DNA of 64,000 bases from the NCBI GenBank assembly GCA_013298145.1, contig JAAFJO010000001.1, positions 806,001-870,000 of the forward strand, read 5' to 3'. Origin of the DNA: Betaproteobacteria bacterium (GTDB taxonomy: Bacteria; Pseudomonadota; Gammaproteobacteria; Burkholderiales; Casimicrobiaceae). Below, piece after piece: positions 47,278 to 56,164 of this stretch (the first letter of the stretch is position 1; each line of letters begins with the position of its first letter). The notes below the pieces were generated by a model. The model was not told the DNA's origin, did not search any database, and saw only the letters and a list, made by a program, of their open reading frames with translations. The translations under genes were made by a program, and so were the position numbers.

Positions 47278-47330
47278 TTTTGTCGTTTCCGGGGAACAAT
47301 TCAGTTAAATAATAATATAATAAATATCAT

Positions 47331-47597
47331 ATGCACACAACTGAGAAAAAGCGTCAGAGTAGCAGCGACATTACGCGCGCAACGTTTACGCTTTCGCGAG
47401 CAGAATTGGCTCAGATCGAGCACCTAAGAAAAGAGTTTGGCAGAAATAACCTGCTGCTTTCTAGGAGCGAACTAATCCGCCTCGCGCTTTTGAGTTTGAC
47501 AGAGTGCGTGTCTCAACCTAAGCGTGTTGAACCCTTTGCGCTTGCACGCGCTTTGACACGTTACAAGCCAGGTCGTCCGCGAATTTCGATCAGCTGA
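47331..47597 (+). CDS. Small ribbon-helix-helix-like DNA-binding protein
   Basis: An 88-residue basic protein. Residues 14-53 (ATFTLSRAELAQIEHLRKEF, then SRSELIRLALLSL) fit a ribbon-helix-helix fold: a beta strand with alternating polar residues, a helix, and a second helix beginning with the Ser-Glu-Leu turn. It diverges from the C5 methyltransferase across an AT-rich gap (AATAATAATATAATAAATAT) and may act as the controller of the modification system. Family assignment is from pattern only. Confidence 0.55.
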   Translation: MHTTEKKRQSSSDITRATFTLSRAELAQIEHLRKEFGRNNLLLSRSELIRLALLSLTECVSQPKRVEPFALARALTRYKPGRPRISIS

Positions 47598-47729
47598 TGT
47601 TCCCTACACGTCCGCTTTCATCTAGCGGAGTGGCGTTTACAGAAGCCAGAATGCGGGCAATGATGACAATGGACTGGTGATCGCGGCAGAGCATGAACAC
47701 TTCTTTCGAGGCGTCCTTGCTATCGTTTA

Positions 47730-48530
47730 ATGTGCACAACGGGCTCATACATGCCTAGTCTTGAAGACGCTCTGTTTGACGCTCTAGGATTCCGCTGGGA
47801 TCGCTCTCGGCTTCCCAAGATCGTTCCCGCTCTGTCCGTTGATCTAGCGTGCTTCAAGCTACACAAATCGCTTTCGCAGTTTGTCTGGGAGGCGACACTG
47901 CTCGAAGGACTCTCGTTCACGTTTTCCGAGGTACAAACCTTATTAGACGGAGTAACGGTGGCCGGACACTCGATCGCCAATCAGGCACAAGTTCTTCGTC
48001 TTGCAACGTGCACGAAGCGCTTGCTTGCGATGGTTCGCGGCGGCCAGTTCAAGCTCACGCAATCCGTTTTTGCGGAGCTGCATCGTCTCGTGTCGGAGAG
48101 ACGTTCGCAAGTAAGTCGCGCGTTCCGTGACGAGCAAAACCAGCCAAACTCAACATCAAATTTAGCTGTCGAACCGCGTTTGGCCGCATTGACATCGTCA
48201 ATGTTGGTCGGTACGGAAGGCATGGATCGTCTATTCAATGAGGGTGTGGCAGCCCTCAAGACTTGTTCATCTTTCGAGCGTGCGGTCGGCTTCTATTTGT
48301 TTGGTTCATTGCACCGTTTCTTCGATGGCGAGAATCAGCTAACTTCGAGATTCATGATGAACGGTGTACTGTTGTCGCGCGGCGTGGAAGCGATTAGCAT
48401 CCCGACGGCAGACATTGAGCGCTTCACCGAAATAGTAAGACGCTTCCACCAATCAAAGGACGGGAGTGAAATGATGCTGTTTCTTGCTGGACTGTGTGCT
48501 GGTCGTACGTCCCGCGACAATGCGGGTTAA
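47730..48530 (+). CDS. Fic-like protein with a degenerate catalytic motif
   Basis: A 266-residue protein with the layout of a Fic enzyme: an N-terminal inhibitory-helix-like region (EATLLEGLSFTFSEVQTLL near 53-71) and a C-terminal motif region. Active Fic proteins carry HPFx(D/E)GNGRxxR; here the motif at H195 reads HRFFDGENQLTSR, keeping the histidine, the aromatic residue, the acidic residue and the distal arginine but replacing Asn-Gly-Arg. Reduced or altered AMP-transfer activity is expected. ATG at 47,751 is an alternative start. A MazE-like antitoxin gene starts 24 bases after its stop, so the two may form a module. Confidence 0.65.
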   Translation: MCTTGSYMPSLEDALFDALGFRWDRSRLPKIVPALSVDLACFKLHKSLSQFVWEATLLEGLSFTFSEVQTLLDGVTVAGHSIANQAQVLRLATCTKRLLAMVRGGQFKLTQSVFAELHRLVSERRSQVSRAFRDEQNQPNSTSNLAVEPRLAALTSSMLVGTEGMDRLFNEGVAALKTCSSFERAVGFYLFGSLHRFFDGENQLTSRFMMNGVLLSRGVEAISIPTADIERFTEIVRRFHQSKDGSEMMLFLAGLCAGRTSRDNAG

Positions 48531-48554
48531 ATACCGATCACAGGAGGAATACTT

Positions 48555-48815
48555 ATGAAACGGATCTCGGCTCGTCTAGAGCGCACTGGCGAGGACACCT
48601 TCGTTCGAATTCCTTCGGCATTGTTGGAGAGGCTAGGGGCGCACGAGGGCGACTTGGTCACGCTCACGGTGGATAAGGGCTCAATCCAGATTCAACCGGC
48701 CGCCCCGCGTTACACACTCGCTGAGCTATTAGCGAAGTGTGATCTGTCGATGCCGATGAGCGACGAAGATCGGGCGTGGCTGAACGCCAGACCTGTCGGC
48801 CGCGAGATCATGTAG
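48555..48815 (+). CDS. AbrB/MazE-type antitoxin-like protein
   Basis: An 86-residue protein with a swapped-hairpin AbrB domain (about 1-50: RTGEDTFVRIPSALLERLG, GDLVTLTVDKGSIQIQP) and a C-terminal toxin-binding tail typical of PemI/MazE (YTLAELLAKCDLSMPMS; DRAWLNARPVGREIM). A good ribosome site (AGGAGG) lies before the ATG. A MazF/PemK toxin gene would be expected next, but about 380 bases without a gene follow. Either the toxin has been lost or this protein is the partner of the preceding Fic-like protein. Confidence 0.8.
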   Translation: MKRISARLERTGEDTFVRIPSALLERLGAHEGDLVTLTVDKGSIQIQPAAPRYTLAELLAKCDLSMPMSDEDRAWLNARPVGREIM

Positions 48816-49199
48816 ACGTCAATCGATCCTGCACAGAGGGCTGTGCGCGGTGCCGAATTGGCGCGACTAGCGTGCTATTTGAACGTCAGAGCTCGAGGAG
48901 CAAGTGCGCTGCCCTCACTGCGATTGACAAAGGGAACGCTGTGCAGACGTAAAGCGATAGTGATCACAAGGCGGCCTCGCAGATTCATGCCCTGACTCGG
49001 ACGTTCTTTCGATGTATTTTCGATCCCGATCGCAACTACCAAAAATGATAGGTCACTGTTGTCTGTTGTCGCTGATGCACCACACACGGAGAAAAGTAAC
49101 GATCAATTGCTCGGTCGTACCAAAACGCTAAGCGCGTTCGCTGCTTTAATTTGGTCCACCTAACACCCGTGCTCGTTCCGTTGAGAGCGAACCTCTTGA
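48816..49199. other. Intergenic region, no gene recognised
   Basis: About 385 bases. A small stem GCACAG/CTGTGC (48,831-48,846) follows the antitoxin gene. No open frame resembles a MazF toxin on either strand. The nuclease promoter should lie near the right end. Confidence 0.4.
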
Positions 49200-49700
49200 A
49201 TGCATCAATCCCGCCGAAACGTCATTGCGCTACTGATTGCCCTCTTAGCATGCCCTCTCGTGCATGCGGATGTGACCGGCACCGTCGTTGGCGTGAGCGA
49301 TGGCGACACCATTACTGTTTTGGATGACTCCAGAAAGCAACACAAAATTCGATTGTCTGGGATCGACGCGCCGGAGAAGGGACAAGCCTTTGGACAGCGC
49401 GCAAAGGAGTACCTCTCTGATCGCGTGTACCGCAAGTCTGTCATCGTTGAGGGCGATAAGACGGATCGCTATGGTCGAACAGTTGGTAAGGTCGTGGTCG
49501 ACGGGCGGGACGTCTGTCTAGAGCTGGTCGAAGCGGGTTATGCCTGGCATTTCAAGAAGTACCAGCGCGAACAATCGCGCTCGGATCGAGCACTTTACGC
49601 TGCAGCAGAGAACGCTTCCCGCGACGCGAAGCGCGGACTCTGGCGTGATGCGAATCCCATTGCGCCGTGGGATTGGCGTAAGGGTCAGCGAACTGAGTAG
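49200..49700 (+). CDS. Exported thermonuclease-family (SNase) protein
   Basis: A 166-residue protein with a signal peptide (hydrophobic core VIALLIALLACPLV, cleavage after about HA near 23). The staphylococcal-nuclease fold follows, with catalytic residues visible: R51 and E59 in IRLSGIDAPE and R93 in DRYGR, plus calcium-site aspartates in SDGDTI. It should degrade DNA or RNA outside the cytoplasm. Complete length for the family. The next gene, a membrane protein, starts eight bases after its stop and is probably co-transcribed. Confidence 0.93.
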   Translation: MHQSRRNVIALLIALLACPLVHADVTGTVVGVSDGDTITVLDDSRKQHKIRLSGIDAPEKGQAFGQRAKEYLSDRVYRKSVIVEGDKTDRYGRTVGKVVVDGRDVCLELVEAGYAWHFKKYQREQSRSDRALYAAAENASRDAKRGLWRDANPIAPWDWRKGQRTE

Positions 49701-49708
49701 GGTGCGCC

Positions 49709-50479
49709 ATGTATCCCGGGGATCCCGCGACTGAAGCTAACCAGAGCCGGTGGGGCAAGCTGCTTCGACGTCCGCTGTGGCAAAAGCTCTATCTTTCGGG
49801 CGTTCTGATGTTCGTGCTGCTCACTGTTTTGACCTATTCGGCGAGATTTTTGCCCCGAGCGGCCGTCGAAATCGCTCTAGGCACCCTCCTGATCGTAGGT
49901 GGTGTCCTGATCGCATCAGGATTCATCGCATGGTGTTGGCCTCTCATCGTGAGGCTCTGGCGGCTATGGATTGGTCGAGTCTTTCTGGTCATCCTCAACG
50001 CGCTCGTCTTGCTGCTTGCGACAGCGCTGGCGCGACTATCCGTATCGGCAAGTCTGCAGCTACCGCCGCAAGATTTTGATCTCACAGTCGCCCTGTTCGC
50101 GCTGCCGAACTATGTGTTTGTCTGGTACTTCTTGCTCTCGGTGGTCACTAGCGTTACAGGAGTGACACTGTTTCTGGTTGCAGGTGCCAAGGTGATCGCG
50201 GGGCCGCGTAACCAGCATCCAGGTTGGGACCTATTGCATGCCGTCGGCGCACTGGCCGTTACGGGCTTGATGATCGGACCATTTGAAATGGCGTCGAAGT
50301 ATTTGCTCGATAGAGAATTTGTGCGTCTTGTTGCCTACGCCGTAGACTTCCATGAAGCCGCAAACTACCCGGGCGTCCTAGCAAAAGAACGCGTCCGACT
50401 CCACGAAAACGGTATCGTTTCGAGCGCAGTGCTCGTGTCGGGCAAGGTGATCATCACTACACAAAAGCGTAACTTCTGA
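49709..50479 (+). CDS. Multi-pass membrane protein of unknown function
   Basis: A 256-residue protein with about five membrane segments (around 29-48, 55-77, 88-112, 125-157 and 172-190) and a C-terminal soluble domain of about 60 residues ending in basic TTQKRNF. I do not recognise the family. It follows the secreted nuclease gene by eight bases, so a joint function such as export or immunity is conceivable, but nothing in the sequence shows it. Confidence 0.6.
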   Translation: MYPGDPATEANQSRWGKLLRRPLWQKLYLSGVLMFVLLTVLTYSARFLPRAAVEIALGTLLIVGGVLIASGFIAWCWPLIVRLWRLWIGRVFLVILNALVLLLATALARLSVSASLQLPPQDFDLTVALFALPNYVFVWYFLLSVVTSVTGVTLFLVAGAKVIAGPRNQHPGWDLLHAVGALAVTGLMIGPFEMASKYLLDREFVRLVAYAVDFHEAANYPGVLAKERVRLHENGIVSSAVLVSGKVIITTQKRNF

Positions 50480-50627
50480 ACGCGCAGTTCTTCGAGGACT
50501 TGCTGCTGGGGAGGGGCTTTTGTAGACATTTCGCTCACTCAACGTGGGTCCGATGCCGCGCACTCAAGTCCGAGGCGGCGGCAGAGCTAGTCTGCATCGC
50601 AAAGGATTGACGTCTGACCGAGGCGAG

Positions 50628-50873
50628 TCAATTGCCTGCGCGACCGCGCGTAGCCTGTCGGATTTCTTCCAGTGTTGCAGTGATATGAGTTCGTTTCGAA
50701 AGCAATCCGATGAACTGATCAATACTTCCAGTCGCTCGCGCCTTGTCGAGCTTCACCCGCCCATACGGTAATAACTCGCATTCGATCACCTCACCTCGCT
50801 TCACACCGAGATGCTGCAAGATCTCGCCTGGAAGAGTGACTTGACCTTGTTCGTTGGTTGTGAGGACAGGCAT
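50628..50873 (-). CDS. AbrB/SpoVT-type DNA-binding protein, possible orphan antitoxin
   Basis: An 81-residue protein. Residues 1-45 form an AbrB swapped hairpin (TTNEQGQVTLPGEILQHLGV, then GEVIECELLPYGRVKL). The tail (IDQFIGLLSKRTHITATLEE) is helical, like the toxin-binding part of VapB-type antitoxins. No PIN-domain toxin is adjacent: downstream is the convergent membrane-protein gene. It may therefore be a solitary regulator or a leftover of a toxin-antitoxin pair. Confidence 0.75.
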   Translation of the reverse strand: MPVLTTNEQGQVTLPGEILQHLGVKRGEVIECELLPYGRVKLDKARATGSIDQFIGLLSKRTHITATLEEIRQATRGRAGN

Positions 50874-51196
50874 GTGGGGTAATTCGCGATGGTGAAAGAC
50901 GGGGCAGGAAGATCCGTTGATTTGGGCACACTTCGTCTTAGTGCCGCGACGTGAAGCCGATTAACGGCGCAATTTTCCGCTGAAGCGCCAGTGCGGTGTG
51001 GGCTTTAAATACCTCGCAGGTACTCACTACTCGCCGTTGACTATCGCCCAGGCGTGACAGTCCGTGATCGCCTTAGCTGCAGCATATTGCTGCGCAATTT
51101 CGCCTGAAACTTCTTGCGGTGAATCCGAAAACGTCACCGGAAAGCGATATCGACGTCTATTTGGGTCGAGATCGCGTTTCCGGTTAAATTCATGTC
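50874..51196. other. Intergenic region, no gene recognised
   Basis: About 320 bases between the divergent AbrB-like and kptA genes. A 60-codon frame on the minus strand (51,027-51,209) overlaps the kptA start and has no recognisable features. Confidence 0.35.
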
Positions 51197-51742
51197 GTGT
51201 CAGATTCACTTGTCACCATCAGTAAATTTCTCAGCCTGATATTGCGCCATCAGCCCGAAAAGATCGGGCTCGCGCTCGATGCTGAAGGCTGGGCACTCGT
51301 CGATGAACTCATTGCATGTGCGGCAAATCACGGTACCGTACTGAGTAGTGAGCTTCTATTTGAAGCCGTCGACAAAAACAGCAAGAAGCGTTTTGCGCTC
51401 GACGCTTCTCGAACGCGCATTCGTGCCAATCAAGGGCACTCGATTGATGTCGACCTTCGACTTACCCCACTTGAACCGCCACCGATCTTGTTTCACGGTA
51501 CGGCGACGCGTTTTGTGGATTCGATCCTCCGCGAAGGGTTACGACCCGGCAGTCGACAACATGTGCATCTCTCAGCTACTCGAGAAACTGCGATTGCCGT
51601 TGGCGCGCGACATGGTGTGCCCTTTGTGTTCGAAGTAGATGCATCGGCGATGCACCGCGACGGCTGTGCGTTCTTTCGGTCGGAGAATGGCGTGTGGCTT
51701 ACTGCGCGCGTGCCGGCACCATACCTCATCAGCGGAAAGTAA
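51197..51742 (+). CDS. kptA: RNA 2'-phosphotransferase (KptA/Tpt1 family)
   Basis: Transfers a 2'-phosphate from RNA to NAD+, releasing ADP-ribose 1'',2''-cyclic phosphate; in eukaryotes this finishes tRNA splicing, while the bacterial role is unsettled. The 181-residue protein is full length: SKFLSLILRHQPE (9-21, catalytic R17-H18), RIRANQGHSI near 74-83, LFHGTATRF near 98 and HVHLSATRETA near 121. GTG at 51,197 is used because the ATG five bases upstream is out of frame. It stands alone in the accessory region, about 5 kb from the large tRNA array. Confidence 0.93.
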   Translation: MSDSLVTISKFLSLILRHQPEKIGLALDAEGWALVDELIACAANHGTVLSSELLFEAVDKNSKKRFALDASRTRIRANQGHSIDVDLRLTPLEPPPILFHGTATRFVDSILREGLRPGSRQHVHLSATRETAIAVGARHGVPFVFEVDASAMHRDGCAFFRSENGVWLTARVPAPYLISGK

Positions 51743-52022
51743 GTTTCCAGGTCGGCAGCGGTTGTTCTGTATCCGATCATTCATTGGATTGACCCCGCGA
51801 TACCGCGCGTCTCTGGCTCTACAAGACTGGTGAACTTCGCTTCTGCGCATTTACGCTCTCTCGTTGCCGTCGTTTTCCAGATTTGATGGACTCGTTGAAA
51901 GAAATCGTCGGTACGCCACAGGGTAACCGATCAAAGGCACGCAGGACTAACCCAGCCCTTACCTTCAACGTTAGTAGTCACACTTCCCTGGTCGACAAAA
52001 CCCTCAAGAAAGGGAGCCACTC

Positions 52023-52712
52023 GTGGACCTAAAGAATGAAATTCTTCCGATCATTAACGCGCTTACGCCAGCAATCTTCGCCGCCAGCGCCTACTTCGCC
52101 TATAAAGCGCTTCAAAGCGCTCGCCGGAATATTCACGAGACAATAAAGATTAACCGCCGCAATAAACGAGCAGACACAATTCTTCATTGCAATAACCGAT
52201 ATGACGAACTCTACAAGCTGAGAATTTCGGTCAAGGATATGTCGCCCGAGGCACAGAAGACTGCCGTACACGCCTACTACGCTAGGTTTTGGGGTCTCAA
52301 AAGCGACCAATTTGACTACTGGCTCGCCGGTTTGATAGACGTCCATACGTTTTTTGACTGGGCCTTGTCTACTGTTAGGTCATTCAAGGATAAGCAGCCG
52401 CTAATTGGAAACGACCCGAGCAGTTCTTTCAAATCAGGTTGGCAAAACATTGGCGCGCAAGATAATGAAATCTCGAACCCCTGGTTTGTTGAGCTTGTGC
52501 GCGCCCTAATCGAATTGTCCGACAGCGATGGAATGGATAAGGCAATCCATGACGAACTACTGGAAGTGCTAACCATTGTCGACAAAAAATCGCGCCCATA
52601 TCGAGATGCGCTTCAAGATGAGATGTCGATTGCCTTCTATGTGGCGTCTCGAGCAAAACTACCCAAACTTGGTCTACTCAGAGCAGAGCGGGAACAATCA
52701 CGCCTCCATTGA
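52023..52712 (+). CDS. Hypothetical protein with an N-terminal membrane helix
   Basis: A 229-residue protein with one predicted membrane segment (about 9-30, IINALTPAIFAASAYFAYKAL) followed by a largely helical soluble domain rich in charged residues. It recalls single-span membrane proteins often found in phage-defence regions, but no family can be named. GTG at 52,023 follows AAAGGGAG with suitable spacing. Preceded by about 280 bases without a gene and followed by an IS remnant on the opposite strand. Confidence 0.6.
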   Translation: MDLKNEILPIINALTPAIFAASAYFAYKALQSARRNIHETIKINRRNKRADTILHCNNRYDELYKLRISVKDMSPEAQKTAVHAYYARFWGLKSDQFDYWLAGLIDVHTFFDWALSTVRSFKDKQPLIGNDPSSSFKSGWQNIGAQDNEISNPWFVELVRALIELSDSDGMDKAIHDELLEVLTIVDKKSRPYRDALQDEMSIAFYVASRAKLPKLGLLRAEREQSRLH

Positions 52713-52787
52713 CGTCTAGCCGCACGCAGTTCGAACATTCGCGATTTCCAAATCGACTTTGGATCGATCTGTGTTTCACAATTTGTG

Positions 52788-53160
52788 TGACCTGCCCTTG
52801 AATGGCGTACCACTGATTCTTCCGAGACTCCGTGTGTGTTAACTGTTTGTGGGTTGCTGGGTTGTTGCGGGACTGCTTTGCACGGCATCGGCAGTTAACT
52901 GCCGATGCCGTGCGGCAAACGCCGCCGGTGGGATTCTGCCGCAACTGCTGTGCGGTCTGACTTCGTTGTAGTCTCGCCGCCATCGTGCGATCTCGATCCT
53001 CGCCTCGGCAAGGCTGGTTAACCATTGCTCATTCAAGCATTCGTCGCGAAACGTGCCGTTGAAACTCTCGATGTAGGCATTCTGCGTAGGAGAGCCCGGC
53101 TCGATCAGGATGTGCTTGATGTTGTGTTGCCTTGCCCAGTGGGCAACACCAAAGTTAAGC
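52788..53160 (-). mobile_element. IS3-family insertion sequence, 3' fragment
   Basis: The minus strand encodes the C-terminal end of an IS3-type OrfB transposase (stop at 52,839): IKHILIEPGSPTQNAYIESF with the catalytic glutamate of the DDE triad, then RDYNEVRPHSSCG near the end. TGACCTGCCC at 52,788-52,797 lies where the terminal inverted repeat should be. Upstream coding sequence, including the two aspartates and OrfA, is missing: similarity stops near 53,150. The element is dead. Confidence 0.85.
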
Positions 53161-53191
53161 GAAAAAAACATCACAATTAACGCTTAACTTT
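53151..53191. repeat. Perfect 11-base inverted repeat at the broken end of the IS fragment
   Basis: AAAGTTAAGCG (53,151-53,161) and CGCTTAACTTT (53,181-53,191) enclose 19 AT-rich bases. It coincides with the point where transposase similarity ends and lies downstream of the NACHT gene, so it may be a terminator or a recombination relic. Confidence 0.7.
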
Positions 53192-53315
53192 GACAATTGC
53201 ACAAACCCGGTGCGCGTACAGACCGCATGGCGCGATCAAGCTATCTCGAAAGTCTCAAATCGACCCAAAGTGGAACTTCAAGAATTGTGTTCAGTGCAAT
53301 CGACAGCTCAGTGGC

Positions 53316-55676
53316 TCACCTAGCCAAGTGTTTTTTTCCCGATTCGATTTTTGGCACGATCTGAAAAGTTTCTTCCCTAGCGTGAAGAAACGTGTAGTGA
53401 TTTTCTCGAAGCGACTTGATGATAAAGCCGTATGCAGTCTCTTTTGGAACTTCACTTCCGATATCTTGATGCACGGCACGTCCCATCCACGTGTCGCGCA
53501 ATAAATAACGTTCGTCGTCTGTTAGCCACGCCAAAGCTGCCTTCGCCGCCAAATCGATCCTTATCGAGAGCCCCGGCCCGGGGCGTGCTTCTCGGCGGAG
53601 TCCAGCCCGTGTCGCTTCGATAACACCGTCTTCTCCGTCTGCGCGAACGACGAGGACCTGACCGTCGGTACGATTGCTTGCGGCGGCCGAAAGACATCGA
53701 GACAACATACTTCCAATCAAACGCGGACGAATGTTTGACAGCTCGTTAACCAAAGCGTGTTCACACGCCATAAGCAGCGCCAGTGTTGCACATCGCTTCG
53801 AACCAACCGCGATGCTCGTGAGTAACCAATCATCAAAATTGCTCGGTCGGTCTTTCTCATCCAAGTGATGCAAGCCGTACATGATCATCGCGGCCGCTGC
53901 ATTATCGGAGCGCACATCAATCGACTTGATTGGATCGGCAGCTGTAACTGACGGGTGGTCTCCCATGAAGTAAGTGAAATAGTCAGCGTGAATCGGTCCT
54001 TTTGCAGCGTCGAGTGTTTCGTACCACTGCTGCCATATGCCCTGATCGGGCGCCTTCGACATGAAGCGAAAGACTTCATGATTCATCAACGTCGAATACT
54101 GCGCGTGCAACCCTGGTGTGATCGGAGTTTGCCCGATGTGTTGAGCAACAAGAAACTCTTGGTATGAACGATGCGCGAAGTAAAGTACACCCCCGGTTTT
54201 TTGCTCTGTCAGCGTTGACACGATGTATTCGTTCAGCAAACCACCGCTGTCATTCGACTTTCCCTCCGAAAGACCGTCCAACAAAGCATTGGGGATCTCC
54301 TCGCGATCGAAAAGTGTCTGTGATTGTCCTTCTCTGGTCCATGCCCACCATGCAAGCTTGCGCTGAAACCGCTTTCGATCATCCACGCTGATGTCACGCC
54401 TCGCCAGTTTGTTTTCCACATCGCGCTCAATCATTCTGTCGACAAAGTGATCATAAAGAGCATATTGATTGAACTTAGCAAACGAAAAATCAGGATTCGC
54501 GCCCAGTTCAGCGACTAAAGGAATGTGTACGGGGCGAGCAAGTAAGTCCTTATCCGCGACGCTGTCGAAAATTTCGTTTGCTCGTCGCGTAGCAAAAGTC
54601 TCAATGGATTCCTGCGCGTTGTAGCGGTGAGCATTGAGTGCCACCGAAAGACAACTCTCCAGCAAAATCTTTGACTCTTCGGAAGTGAACTTCGCAAGCT
54701 CGAATTCTTTCCACTCTTTGAATTCGCTTGACTGAATGGCCACCCCAGCAACTACGTTGCGACCGCGTAGGACAAGCTCATGGGACTCGGACGTGAACGC
54801 GTTCGGACGGCCTAAAAGCACAACCTTCGAATTGCCGGTAAGGAGTCTATTAAATTGCCGGAAATTAGCCTTGAAGTCATGCACTGTCATCGCATGCTTC
54901 ATTTCATCGAACCCGTCGAGCACGATCAGTAGCCGTCCCTCGGCGTTCAGGTGCATGAACGTAGCAAAGGTAAAGCCGCGGCCCGGTGAGTGGGCAACGA
55001 ATTCTTTTCCAAATAACCCCTCTAGTTCGGTTTCGTGAACTACTTGACCCAGCCGGATCAGTATGGGCAATCGTTCGGCTCGGTTCTCAAGATAGCGTTT
55101 AGCTTGATCTTGAATCAGTCTTCTCGCGAAGCTTGTTTTGCCTCGGCCATAACCAGCAACGATCGCTATCCCGTTCCCAACCCCGGCATCGATCCACTGC
55201 CGCACGACTTCAATTGCGCTACAGTCAGATCGCTCGAAGCGAGCCTCGATATAGTGACTCGATCCACCTACCTCGTCACGGGCCAATCCTTGTACGTAAT
55301 CCCGCAGCCCGAGCAAATACTGGTCAAGCTGCTGAACTGTGTAGTGGACAAACCGCTTGTTTGCTCGGAACCACTCTTCCGCCTCACGGTTGAGCGCATG
55401 CTTGCTAACGACCATAACTTGGTCGACGCTGCCATTATCGATAAGTGACTGGTACTTTATCCATATCTGTTGTTCAACAAACGATTTTGTGATCGCGCCC
55501 TTCATATCCTTGCACTCAACTGCGAAGGTCATACGTCGACCATATATGTCTTCGTGGAAAACAATGTCGATCGCAGTCCCACCCAACACGTGCTCAGTAA
55601 TGGCATTCGGATGCACTGTACGCAGAAGCGACGCAACCTCATCGCGAAAGCGATTACCTTTTTCGACGTTGCTCAT
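53316..55676 (-). CDS. Restriction-endonuclease-like / NACHT NTPase defence protein
   Basis: A 786-residue protein. N-terminal PD-(D/E)XK nuclease domain: GTAIDIVF with D37 and FAVECKDMKG with E54 and K56. NACHT/STAND ATPase: Walker A GYGRGKT (175-181) and Walker B LLIVLDGFDE (249-258), followed by helical winged regions to about 520 (FAHRSYQEFLVAQHIG is a typical NACHT C-terminal motif). The remaining 250 residues form a helical sensor-like domain. Bacterial NACHT proteins with nuclease effectors protect against phage. ATG at 55,676 is preceded by CCGGAG; a longer frame upstream lacks similarity. It ends about 120 bases from an IS remnant and has no partner gene, consistent with single-gene defence. 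Confidence 0.85.
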   Translation of the reverse strand: MSNVEKGNRFRDEVASLLRTVHPNAITEHVLGGTAIDIVFHEDIYGRRMTFAVECKDMKGAITKSFVEQQIWIKYQSLIDNGSVDQVMVVSKHALNREAEEWFRANKRFVHYTVQQLDQYLLGLRDYVQGLARDEVGGSSHYIEARFERSDCSAIEVVRQWIDAGVGNGIAIVAGYGRGKTSFARRLIQDQAKRYLENRAERLPILIRLGQVVHETELEGLFGKEFVAHSPGRGFTFATFMHLNAEGRLLIVLDGFDEMKHAMTVHDFKANFRQFNRLLTGNSKVVLLGRPNAFTSESHELVLRGRNVVAGVAIQSSEFKEWKEFELAKFTSEESKILLESCLSVALNAHRYNAQESIETFATRRANEIFDSVADKDLLARPVHIPLVAELGANPDFSFAKFNQYALYDHFVDRMIERDVENKLARRDISVDDRKRFQRKLAWWAWTREGQSQTLFDREEIPNALLDGLSEGKSNDSGGLLNEYIVSTLTEQKTGGVLYFAHRSYQEFLVAQHIGQTPITPGLHAQYSTLMNHEVFRFMSKAPDQGIWQQWYETLDAAKGPIHADYFTYFMGDHPSVTAADPIKSIDVRSDNAAAAMIMYGLHHLDEKDRPSNFDDWLLTSIAVGSKRCATLALLMACEHALVNELSNIRPRLIGSMLSRCLSAAASNRTDGQVLVVRADGEDGVIEATRAGLRREARPGPGLSIRIDLAAKAALAWLTDDERYLLRDTWMGRAVHQDIGSEVPKETAYGFIIKSLRENHYTFLHAREETFQIVPKIESGKKHLAR

Positions 55677-56164
55677 TGTGGCTCCGGAGTTATTTTGTCC
55701 TTCGCGCAGTTTATCTTTCAACTAACACTGCTGGAGAGAGTTGGCGGCAAATTGCGGTAGAACTCGGCCTAACTCAAACAATGTCCACGCAACATAAACA
55801 AATGCCGCTATTGGCCGAACTGCGACCTTCGCGAACCATCGCCACCGGTCGATTCCTACGCTTGTCGCGCGCGCGATTGAGCTGCAAGAAGCGCCAGCCA
55901 CAAGCACCTGATCCTAGGGCTTCCCATTGATCGCGAGGCTGTGCGAAGATTCTTCGTAAAACGAAGCGCTTGAGTGACGGTCAGCTGCAAGTCAAGGTTG
56001 ACACTGTCCCGATAAATCAAATCGTTTAGTTACAGAATTTGCGGTGCGAGTTTTCAATCCTAAGAAAGGAACACATGCCATGACGAGAAGCAAGTTCAGC
56101 ACTGGCTTTGAGATCTGCGCGAATGCAGATAGCACTCGCGCCAGGCAGCGCAACGCGGTCACCG
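55677..56164. other. Intergenic region, no gene recognised
   Basis: About 490 bases between the NACHT gene and the HNH gene (both leftward). It holds the NACHT promoter. No frame of interest was found. Confidence 0.35.
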
